This document shows positions 1-6,692 of a stretch of 64,000 nt of DNA, piece by piece (positions within the stretch are counted from its first letter, which is position 1; each line of letters starts with the position of its first letter). The position numbers were made by a program, and so were the translations under genes. The stretch comes from an uncultured Clostridia bacterium (GTDB lineage: Bacteria; Bacillota; Clostridia; Oscillospirales; Ruminococcaceae). The notes under the pieces were generated by a model. It did not search any database, was not told where the DNA came from, and saw only the letters and a program-made list of their open reading frames with translations. The DNA lies in contig CANDVA010000001.1 of assembly GCA_947389015.1 (NCBI GenBank), positions 132,142-196,141 of the forward strand. The letters run 5' to 3'.

Positions 1-835
1 ATATCAGATAATTGTCGTAGCCGACAACGGAGATATCCTGCGGCACAGAAAGACCTCTCGCTTTCAGGTCGCGTATCGCCACGAACGCGGTCTCGTCACA
101 GTTGCATACAAACGCGGTAGGGAGCTTTTCGGGAAGCTCAAGACGTTCAAGCCGCTCTCCGCTCGACGGTCTGTCGGGTATCAGCCAATCGGGGTTTATC
201 GGAAGATCGTTCTCCAGCATTGCTTTCAGATAGCCCATAAATCTGTCAAAGATACTTGAGGTCGCGGTGCGCGTCCCGATAAAACCTATCTCCTTGTGAC
301 CGAGCGAAATAAGATGATCGGTGAGCTTATAACCGCCAAAATACCCGTTTGTCACCACGCAGTCAAGCTCCATATCGGGAACATAATAATCTAGCAACAC
401 CAAATTATTTGTATGGTTCATCAGCATATGCAGATACGGAACGCTAAGCTGTCCGAGCGAGATAATTCCCGTAATGCGATTATTTGAAAACAAATTCGGC
501 ACAACAAGCGCGCTCTCCTCCTCCGCGACGATATTCTCCTGTATGCAGGAGATACCAGAGCTTTTGAGGAGCTTTAGAATATCATTATACAGCGCCCAGT
601 AAAACGAGCCGTTCGGATTGATGAACTTGTTGGGGATAAGAACGCCGATCACCCCGTCAAACTTATTGGAAACGGACTTTGTGGAAACATAGCCCATTTT
701 GTCGGCGGTCTCGCGAATTTTCGCGCGAACCTCCTCGCTTACTCCGCTTCGTCCGCAAAGCGCCTTGGATACGGTCACCGTGCTTGTTCCGCACGCCTTC
801 GCGATATCGGCTATCGTCACCTGTTTTTTCGGCAT
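1..835 (-). CDS. LacI-family transcriptional regulator (3' end cut by window edge)
   Basis: The product begins MPKKQVTIADIAKACGTSTV, the classic LacI-family helix-turn-helix (residues about 5-25), followed by the hinge region and the start of a periplasmic-binding-protein-like sensor domain with IGVLIPN and IGFIGTR strands. About 278 codons are visible; family members run to 330-350 residues, so the last 50-70 residues lie outside the window. The ATG at 835 is preceded by GGGGAGG with 9 bases between. Family members are dimeric, sugar- or nucleoside-responsive repressors. The target is not visible, because the genes it would normally accompany lie beyond the left edge. Two minus-strand promoters lie upstream. 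The family call is firm and the ligand is unknown. Confidence 0.9.
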   Translation of the reverse strand, partial: MPKKQVTIADIAKACGTSTVTVSKALCGRSGVSEEVRAKIRETADKMGYVSTKSVSNKFDGVIGVLIPNKFINPNGSFYWALYNDILKLLKSSGISCIQENIVAEEESALVVPNLFSNNRITGIISLGQLSVPYLHMLMNHTNNLVLLDYYVPDMELDCVVTNGYFGGYKLTDHLISLGHKEIGFIGTRTATSSIFDRFMGYLKAMLENDLPINPDWLIPDRPSSGERLERLELPEKLPTAFVCNCDETAFVAIRDLKARGLSVPQDISVVGYDNYLI

Positions 836-872
836 TGTCCGAACCTCCCCTAATTTATATTCATACAGTTTA

Positions 873-901
873 ATTATACAACAAATATTAACAAAAATCA
901 A
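873..901 (-). promoter_or_regulatory. Promoter of the LacI-type gene
   Basis: On the minus strand there is TTGATT (896-901), 17 bases, then TATAAT (873-878). It sits 38 bases before the LacI-type start codon and is its nearest promoter. Confidence 0.7.
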
Positions 902-1068
902 TGCTATCATTAACTAAAAATAAAGTGTATTTTTTAAGCAAATTGCATAATTGAGTTGTAACTTACAGTACTTAAAAGAGAGCCCCTGTTATAAAAAATA
1001 TCCCGTTGCCATCAAACCGCGAAAAATTACCTAAATTACGCAACAAAACAAACCATACTTATAAGGTA

Positions 1069-1097
1069 ATTTTATCATATTTTAGGTAAAAAGTCAA
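1069..1097 (-). promoter_or_regulatory. Second, distal minus-strand promoter in the 836-1231 gap
   Basis: On the minus strand there is TTGACT (1092-1097), 17 bases, then TAAAAT (1069-1074), pointing at the LacI-type gene about 230 bases away. Copies of a TTACCTAAA/TTACCTTA element lie in both orientations around it (near 1026-1035, 1062-1070 and 1081-1090) and could be operator half-sites. I see no gene in the 836-1231 gap beyond the promoters described here. Confidence 0.5.
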
Positions 1098-1158
1098 GTG
1101 TCTGCAAGAAATTTGTCGGATTATTTTTTTCGGGAAACGGCACGAATATTTCCGTTAC

Positions 1159-1187
1159 TTGACAAGCACCGCGGTATATGGTAAAAT
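1159..1187 (+). promoter_or_regulatory. Promoter of the HhH protein / SIR2 pair
   Basis: TTGACA (1159-1164), 17 bases, TAAAAT (1182-1187), 45 bases before the ATG at 1232. This looks like a normal housekeeping promoter for the two-gene unit. Confidence 0.75.
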
Positions 1188-1231
1188 TTAAGTACAATAA
1201 TATGCATTTTGTCATGTTAGGAGGTATGGCA

Positions 1232-2068
1232 ATGAAAATCAAAAATATCGGAATTGCCGCAAAGTACACAAGTATCGTTCTCGCGGGATGCGCAGTCACT
1301 GTGTCCGCCGCGGAAACGATATCTTCACGCGGCAAAAACGACGTGCCCGTGCTTGCCGCGTCAAACAGCACGGTATTTTCAAGCTCCACGAAGCACAACG
1401 TGACGGACACGCTTGTGTCAACGTCGTCACCGCCGTCATTTTCTTCGATTTCGACGGCAAGCTCCTCTGCTCCTTTATCATCAGCGCAGTCAAGCACCTC
1501 CGTGTCGTCTCCCGTGACCTCCGAACCTACGGAAGCGTCCGTCAACTCCTCCGCTGATATGTTCGCCACTATGGAGAGCTCGTCCGAGCCGACCCCCGCT
1601 CCCGTACAGTCGTCGGAATATCCATGGGAACTTACCGACGTGGATTGGTCTATGTTTCTTCAAACCGATTTGGAAGATATCTCGCCCCCAACCGAAATTA
1701 CGTCTTTCTCAACGTCGGCGGACTCGTCAACATCGAAAATGTCCGCAAGTGAGCCGACAGTTGCGTCAAGCTCCGAACCTCCGATCCAAAGCACTGAACT
1801 TCCGATCCAAAGCGATGAAACTACCGCATCAAGCGTTGAACCGCCCGAGCCCGTTGTCCCCGATTTTTCCGAATCTGTAATCGTCAATATAAACATCGCG
1901 ACAGTCGAAGAGCTTACACGGCTTGACGGTATCGGCGAGGACAAGGCTCTTGCGATCATCGAATTCCGCGAAAGATTCGGCGGCTTTACAAGCATTTACG
2001 AGATACGCGAGGTCGACGGTATAGGCGACAGCGTATTTGAAAGAATACGCGATTTTATAGTGATCTGA
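1232..2068 (+). CDS. Secreted Ser/Thr/Pro-rich protein with C-terminal ComEA-like helix-hairpin-helix domain
   Basis: The start is the ATG at 1232, seven bases after GGAGG; a longer in-frame ATG at 1178 has no ribosome site. The N-terminus is an export signal. LAGC at residues 17-20 could be a lipobox, but a type I cleavage site after AVTVSA is equally possible. Residues 35-205 are a low-complexity Ser/Thr/Pro/Glu linker. The last 60 residues begin VNINIATVEELTRLDGIGED and carry the two GIG hairpins of the ComEA DNA-binding domain. ComEA binds incoming DNA during natural transformation. This protein lacks the SLBB domain usual in ComEA and no comEC or comF lies nearby, so the exact role is uncertain. 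It is followed after 14 bases by the SIR2-like gene. Confidence 0.8.
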   Translation: MKIKNIGIAAKYTSIVLAGCAVTVSAAETISSRGKNDVPVLAASNSTVFSSSTKHNVTDTLVSTSSPPSFSSISTASSSAPLSSAQSSTSVSSPVTSEPTEASVNSSADMFATMESSSEPTPAPVQSSEYPWELTDVDWSMFLQTDLEDISPPTEITSFSTSADSSTSKMSASEPTVASSSEPPIQSTELPIQSDETTASSVEPPEPVVPDFSESVIVNINIATVEELTRLDGIGEDKALAIIEFRERFGGFTSIYEIREVDGIGDSVFERIRDFIVI

Positions 2069-2082
2069 AAAGAGTTGATATA

Positions 2083-2997
2083 ATGAAAAACGGAAAACCG
2101 CAGATACTTCTGCTCGGAAACGGCATAAACAGAGCGTTCAACAGCGACTCATGGGATCAGCTCCTTAATTCCATGGCAGAGGAATACGGCGTTGAAAACG
2201 CAATTGAGTACATATGCCCCGAAACGTTAAAGGCGATATTGGTAACGCGCGACAGGGTGGACGAGGCGCTAAGCAGGAAAAAGGACAGTCTCGGCAATCT
2301 GGGTACGGAAAAGCCGCCGAAACAGATGGAGCTTTTAAAGCGGCTGCTGGCGTTGGATTTTGATCATATTTTAACGACCAATTACAGCTATGAGCTTGAG
2401 ACCGCGGCTCTCGGCGAGGACAAGATATGCGAGAGGGCTCTCAAAAAAATACAGCGTCATACCGACGAGGTAAGCCGCTGCGAGGCGGGTCTTATGCTCC
2501 ACACCTACAACAGCGTTGAATATCTCGGAAAAGAGCGTAAAATATGGCATATCCACGGCGAAGCGCGTAAGCCCGACTCCATGGTGCTCGGTCATTACTA
2601 TTACGGTCTGCTGCTCGGGAAAATGCTCGCGTTCAACAAAAAGCGCGGCGTGTACTATTCCATAGCGCGGGGCAGCGGCGAGCCGCCAGAGATAAAAAGC
2701 TGGACGGAGGCTTTCATACTCGGCGACGTCTACGTTCTCGGCTACGGCTTCGGCTTTGCGGAAAGCGATATGTGGTGGCTGCTAAACCGAAAAAAGCGCG
2801 AGACCTCCGAAGTCGGAAATACGGTGTTCTTCGAACTTAACCCGCCAAATCACCGCAACCCCGCGAAGCTCGATCTGCTTCGGCTTATGAACGTCGAGAT
2901 AATACAAAAAACAGTAGAAAACGACAGCTGGACAAGACTTTACGAGCAGGCGATCACCGAAATAGAAACGAGAATGAATATAGTTCGCACCGATTGA
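2083..2997 (+). CDS. SIR2-like domain protein
   Basis: This 304-residue single-domain protein belongs to the SIR2-like (SIR2_2) group. Visible motifs are GNGINR (residues 12-17, nucleotide-binding loop), LTTNYSYELE near residue 100 (the TTN motif), IWHIHG near 155 (candidate catalytic His) and VLGYGFGF near 220. SIR2-like proteins of this shape are predicted NAD+ hydrolases or NAD+-binding proteins, and several characterised relatives work in anti-phage defence by draining NAD+. Unlike those, this protein has no fused helicase, STAND or SLOG domain. It follows the ComEA-like gene closely and ends at a strong terminator. Defence is an inference; the fold call is reasonably firm. Confidence 0.8.
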   Translation: MKNGKPQILLLGNGINRAFNSDSWDQLLNSMAEEYGVENAIEYICPETLKAILVTRDRVDEALSRKKDSLGNLGTEKPPKQMELLKRLLALDFDHILTTNYSYELETAALGEDKICERALKKIQRHTDEVSRCEAGLMLHTYNSVEYLGKERKIWHIHGEARKPDSMVLGHYYYGLLLGKMLAFNKKRGVYYSIARGSGEPPEIKSWTEAFILGDVYVLGYGFGFAESDMWWLLNRKKRETSEVGNTVFFELNPPNHRNPAKLDLLRLMNVEIIQKTVENDSWTRLYEQAITEIETRMNIVRTD

Positions 2998-3016
2998 TCA
3001 TATGCTGTCAAAAAGC

Positions 3017-3061
3017 GTAAATAAATACCCGAGAAACAACGTTTCCCGGGTATTTATTTAC
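3017..3061. terminator. Bidirectional intrinsic terminator between convergent SIR2 and thioredoxin genes
   Basis: A 21-bp inverted repeat (3017-3037 and 3041-3061, one mismatch, 3-base loop) with A/T-rich outer ends serves both strands. It overlaps the thioredoxin stop codon. Confidence 0.85.
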
Positions 3062-3366
3062 TTTATCTCCGCAAGTATCTGTTCTTTTGTGTGAAGTCCG
3101 ATCAGACGCGCGCTTACCTTTCCGCCGCGCATTATTACAAGCGTGGGAATATTTTCCACCTCAAATGCCGCCGCGAGCTCGGGCTGCTCGTCTGTATTCA
3201 CCTTTCCGACTACTATGTCGGAGCGTTCCTCCGCGAGCTCGTCAACTATCGGAGACTGCATCATGCAGGGCGGACACCACGTAGCCCAGAAATCCAGCAG
3301 CACGGGCTTTGCGCTGCCCAATACCTCCGCCTTGAAATTTTCCGCCGTTACCGTTAACACTGCCAT
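3058..3366 (-). CDS. trxA: Thioredoxin with WCPPC active site
   Basis: This 102-residue thioredoxin fold has its redox motif WCPPC at residues 30-34 and the cis-proline loop NIPTLV near residue 75. The family normally carries WCGPC; the Gly-to-Pro change is seen in some thioredoxin-like proteins and is expected to alter the redox potential. The ATG at 3366 follows AAGGAGG; an upstream in-frame ATG at 3393 has no ribosome site. It lies 10 bases after the MATE gene and is probably co-transcribed with it and the glycosyltransferase. It acts in the cytosol as a disulfide reductase. The symbol is given by fold only, because other thioredoxin paralogues may exist in the genome. Confidence 0.85.
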   Translation of the reverse strand: MAVLTVTAENFKAEVLGSAKPVLLDFWATWCPPCMMQSPIVDELAEERSDIVVGKVNTDEQPELAAAFEVENIPTLVIMRGGKVSARLIGLHTKEQILAEIK

Positions 3367-3376
3367 AAAAACCTCC

Positions 3377-4759
3377 TTATACGTTGTTTGCAACCGATTT
3401 TTCCGTCATCGGTTCTATTGTATTTTTGTACATTTTCCTCATCAGCACAATTGAGAGTATCACTCCGCACAGGTCGCTTATCGGGAGCGCAGCCCAGAGC
3501 GCCACAGTTCCGCCAATCATTCCGAGCAGCGCCGCCAGCGGAAGTGCGGGCACAAGAAGTCTCACCACAAACACCGACAAGCTCCACACGCCGTTTCCGA
3601 GCGCCTGAAACGCCGAAGTCATAACTATCGAAGCGCCCACGAAAAGGAACGAGAGCGACAGCGTTCTCAGCGCGGGAATACCCACTCTTACAAGCTCCTC
3701 ATCGGGTTTAAAGAACGACAGAAAGAACTCGGGCAAAAGCTGGAACAGCAACAGTCCCGCGAGCATAGTCGCCGTCGCGTAGATGATACCCAGCTTGATC
3801 GTTTTGGTTATGCGCTCACCCTTGCGAGCTCCGTAGTTATATGCTATTATTGGCACTATTCCGTTATTCATACCGAAAACGGGCATTACCACAAAGCTCT
3901 GGAGCTTGAAGTAAACGCCGAATGCCGTTGCCGCCGCTTCCTCGTAGCCCTTAAGTATCATATTCATACAGTATGTCATTACCGACATCAGCGCGCTCAT
4001 AACGATAGAAGGAACACCGACGGAGTATATTTTCTTTATCATTGCCCTTTCGGGTCTGAAACCCTTGAATTCCAGCTTAAGGTCATGATTGAGTCTGAAA
4101 TGCAGAAACGCTCCGATAGCGCAGGAAATACACTGCCCGAACACAGTAGCTATCGCCGCGCCGCGAACGCCCATTGAGGGTATGCCGAGCATATCCACTC
4201 CGAAAATAAACACGGGATCGAGGAAAATATTTATAAACGCGCCCACCCCCTGCATTATCATGGAGTATACGGTCTTGCCCGTAGCCTGCAAAAATCTCTC
4301 AAAGCATATCTGAAAAAACAGTCCGAACGAGAAGCAACATATCACCGAGAGATATTCGACGCCGTAATCCACAACCGCCGCGACGTTGCTCTGCGCGTTA
4401 AAGAAAAGCGGCAGCAGCGTGAGCCCGACGGTCAGGAATATCAAATAATTCACCAGCGTGAGAAGCAGCCCGTGAACTGCCGCCCTGCCCGCCTCACGCG
4501 GCTTTTTCTCGCCGAGCAGCCGCGAAACGATCGCGTTCATTCCGACGCCCAGACCCGTCTGAAACGCGATCATCAGCGACTGCATCGGGAACGCCATATT
4601 CACCGCCGTCAGCGCGTCCTGATTTATCTGCGCCACGAAAATGCTGTCGATAAGATTGTACATAGCCTGCACAAACATCGAAATGACCATCGGCAGAGAC
4701 ATCGTTATCAGCAGCTTGGGAACGGGCATCGTGCCCATTTTGTTCTCTTTAACGTCCAT
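3377..4759 (-). CDS. MATE-family multidrug/metabolite efflux transporter
   Basis: The 460-residue product has about 12 hydrophobic segments and opens with MGTMPVPKLLITMSLPMVIS, typical of MATE proteins, with the usual two-fold repeat (TM1-6 and TM7-12) and the NxGIVPIIAYNYGA region after residue 300. MATE proteins export cationic drugs or metabolites against Na+ or H+ in the cytoplasmic membrane. The ATG at 4759 follows AAGGTGAG. It lies 69 bases after the glycosyltransferase gene and 10 before thioredoxin, all on the minus strand, and no separate strong promoter is visible. A second MATE gene at 37579 is only distantly similar. The substrate cannot be read from the sequence. Confidence 0.9.
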   Translation of the reverse strand: MDVKENKMGTMPVPKLLITMSLPMVISMFVQAMYNLIDSIFVAQINQDALTAVNMAFPMQSLMIAFQTGLGVGMNAIVSRLLGEKKPREAGRAAVHGLLLTLVNYLIFLTVGLTLLPLFFNAQSNVAAVVDYGVEYLSVICCFSFGLFFQICFERFLQATGKTVYSMIMQGVGAFINIFLDPVFIFGVDMLGIPSMGVRGAAIATVFGQCISCAIGAFLHFRLNHDLKLEFKGFRPERAMIKKIYSVGVPSIVMSALMSVMTYCMNMILKGYEEAAATAFGVYFKLQSFVVMPVFGMNNGIVPIIAYNYGARKGERITKTIKLGIIYATATMLAGLLLFQLLPEFFLSFFKPDEELVRVGIPALRTLSLSFLFVGASIVMTSAFQALGNGVWSLSVFVVRLLVPALPLAALLGMIGGTVALWAALPISDLCGVILSIVLMRKMYKNTIEPMTEKSVANNV

Positions 4760-4828
4760 TTTCTCACCTTATTTTAGCAGCGTCCGCACCGCGCTGCGTA
4801 TGCTGCCCTGCAATTTTATGCCTCGCTT

Positions 4829-5842
4829 TTATTTCGCACGTCCCTTGCATATCACGATTGCCCGCTCATATGCCTCGGCTAATTGTCTGCCCGTTTGGGC
4901 AAAGCTGCGCGAACGCACGACCTCATATCCTTTTTCGACAAGCGACGGTACGCGCTCCTCGAGAATATCCTCGGTAAGACGTACAAAATCGTCCGTATCA
5001 TTTGCGAGATACACGCTTTCGGACGAGATCCAGCCGTTATATACGGGAATATTTCTCAGCAGCGCGGGGATTTTCATCGCCAGCGCCTCCAGCACAACTA
5101 TACCTTCGTTTTCCTCATACGTCGGAAACAGAAACAAATCGCTGCCCGAAAAAGCCGCCTGTAACGCGGGCTTGTCCACATAACCCGCGAACGTAAGATT
5201 TTTCGGCGCGTTTTTCACGGCGTTTCTTACCTCGCGGCCTACAAGCTTCAGATTTGCCGAACCGAACCATATAAACTTGTACTGCGGCAGACGGCGCGCG
5301 ATTTCCACAAAATCGTGAACGCCCTTGCGCTTTATTAGGAGCCCCACCGACATAACTATCTTGTCCTCGTCGGAAAAGCCGTATTTCTTGCGGAACTCTC
5401 TGCCCGATTTTTCGTCGCGTTGGTAATCCTCGAGGTCGATGCCGTTGGAAATGGCGAATATGTCCTTTTTTATTCCGTAGCCCTTGAGCAGTCCCTTGGA
5501 ATATTCGCTCGGCGTGATTATAACGTCGCCCTTAGTATAGCAGCTCATTATCCAGCGCTTGAACAGCCCCGCGACAAGATTTGAGCCGATATAGGAATTG
5601 CGGAAATCCTCTTTTGTTGAATGTGCGTGATATACCAGCGGCTTGCCCGCCCTGCGCAGCTTTTTCGCCAGCCGATACGAATTCGGCAGCACGGTATTGA
5701 TATGCACGACGTCCGCTTCCTCCGCGCTGTCGACAAGCGTTACTCCGCAGTCGGAAAGCGCCTTTTTCTGATGATATATCGCGCGTCCGACTCCGCTTTT
5801 GGCTATCTTTTTTTGCAACTCCGAGTAAATGTAAACTTTCAC
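4829..5842 (-). CDS. GT4 glycosyltransferase resembling LafB (glycolipid anchor synthesis)
   Basis: This 337-residue GT-B fold enzyme has the family-4 EX7E motif at residues 244-252 (EENEGIVVLE). Two blocks, HSTKEDFRNSYIGSN (about residues 74-88) and the FIWFG/NIPVYNGW region, match my recollection of streptococcal LafB, the galactosyl-glucosyl-diacylglycerol synthase that builds the lipoteichoic-acid anchor. It would act at the inner face of the membrane using a UDP-sugar. The start is GTG at 5842, five bases after GGAGG. LafB is usually preceded by lafA; no LafA-like gene is adjacent, so the acceptor here is uncertain. The GT4 call is firm and the LafB-like role is moderately supported. Confidence 0.8.
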   Translation of the reverse strand: MKVYIYSELQKKIAKSGVGRAIYHQKKALSDCGVTLVDSAEEADVVHINTVLPNSYRLAKKLRRAGKPLVYHAHSTKEDFRNSYIGSNLVAGLFKRWIMSCYTKGDVIITPSEYSKGLLKGYGIKKDIFAISNGIDLEDYQRDEKSGREFRKKYGFSDEDKIVMSVGLLIKRKGVHDFVEIARRLPQYKFIWFGSANLKLVGREVRNAVKNAPKNLTFAGYVDKPALQAAFSGSDLFLFPTYEENEGIVVLEALAMKIPALLRNIPVYNGWISSESVYLANDTDDFVRLTEDILEERVPSLVEKGYEVVRSRSFAQTGRQLAEAYERAIVICKGRAK

Positions 5843-5884
5843 TTTGACCTCCGATATTTTGAAAAATCAGCCACATACATATTT

Positions 5885-5913
5885 ATTATACATTATTATC
5901 GTCGGATTGTCAA
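5885..5913 (-). promoter_or_regulatory. Promoter of the glycosyltransferase-MATE-thioredoxin unit
   Basis: On the minus strand TTGACA (5908-5913), 17 bases, TATAAT (5885-5890): a consensus sigma-A promoter 43 bases before the GTG start. Confidence 0.8.
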
Positions 5914-5915
5914 CG

Positions 5916-6545
5916 TTATTCTTGCATTTTTTTCAACATTCCGGGAAGCTCCGAAAGTCTGTTCAGCTTTATGTCATAACGGTCGGCGTTCCCGAAGCCG
6001 TAAGCGGCGAACGCGAACCTCGCGCCCGCGGCATACGCGCTGTCGCAGTCGGTCTGCGTATCGCCGACGTAAAGGGCGTTTTCCACGCCGTTTTTCCGCA
6101 TTATAAGACGGATATTCTCCGATTTCGGCAGCTCGTTGTCGCCCCAGCAAAGGTGGTCGGTTATATATTCCCACAGCCCGTAGTAATCGAGGAACGCCTC
6201 GATATATCCCACCTGACAATTACTGACGATAAACAGCCGACAGTACTCGCACAGTTCCCTGAACACGGGAACGGTATCGGGATAAATATCCCCGCCATGC
6301 TCGCGGAGATAGCCATTCTCCCCCTCGCAGCAGCGTTCCATTATTTTCAGCCGCGTCTCCTCCGTCTCCGTGCCGAAGAACCTCTCGGCGATCTTGTCCA
6401 TAGGCAGACCCATTACGCTTTGTATGTCCTCGGCGGTAAACCGCTTATCGGACAGCCCTCCGACCGCCGCGTTCCACGACGCGGCAACGTTTGCGGAGCT
6501 GTCCCAGAGCGTGCCGTCCATATCAAAAATTATGTCGTTGATCAT
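5916..6545 (-). CDS. HAD-superfamily phosphatase (phosphoglycolate-phosphatase-like)
   Basis: The 209-residue product starts MINDIIFDMDGTLWDSS, with catalytic Asp8 and Asp10 in the DxDGT motif I. Motif II is the IVSNC strand near residue 105, followed by the conserved Lys in LPKSENI and motif IV ALYVGDTQTDC near residue 165. The helical cap between residues 15 and 80 is of the C1 type seen in Gph/beta-phosphoglucomutase-like enzymes. It is a soluble phosphomonoesterase of unknown natural substrate. The ATG follows GAGG by eight bases, and the gene has its own promoter. Confidence 0.88.
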   Translation of the reverse strand: MINDIIFDMDGTLWDSSANVAASWNAAVGGLSDKRFTAEDIQSVMGLPMDKIAERFFGTETEETRLKIMERCCEGENGYLREHGGDIYPDTVPVFRELCEYCRLFIVSNCQVGYIEAFLDYYGLWEYITDHLCWGDNELPKSENIRLIMRKNGVENALYVGDTQTDCDSAYAAGARFAFAAYGFGNADRYDIKLNRLSELPGMLKKMQE

Positions 6546-6598
6546 TTTTAAAACCTCATTTATGTGTAATTGCGTTAAGAAAAATCGCTTAACAATTT

Positions 6599-6627
6599 AT
6601 TTTACCATATTTTTTACCAAAATGCAA
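6599..6627 (-). promoter_or_regulatory. Promoter of the HAD gene
   Basis: On the minus strand TTGCAT (6622-6627), 17 bases, TAAAAT (6599-6604). A small GTTAAG/CTTAAC hairpin lies in the short leader. Confidence 0.6.
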
Positions 6628-6645
6628 ATTTTTCATTTCAGCATA

Positions 6646-6676
6646 TGAAAACCCGCTATCCGAAAGGACAGCGGGT
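6646..6676 (-). terminator. Intrinsic terminator of secDF
   Basis: ACCCGCTATCC (6651-6661) pairs with GGACAGCGGGT (6666-6676) around a GAAA loop, followed on the minus strand by a short U-run. It sits just after the secDF stop codon. Confidence 0.75.
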
Positions 6677-6692
6677 CGGGTTTTAAATCGGA

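Noticed and set aside
679-917. Plus-strand open frames of 64 and 72 codons inside the LacI-type gene region
   Set aside because: They lie antisense to the clearly coding HTH region and have no ribosome site.
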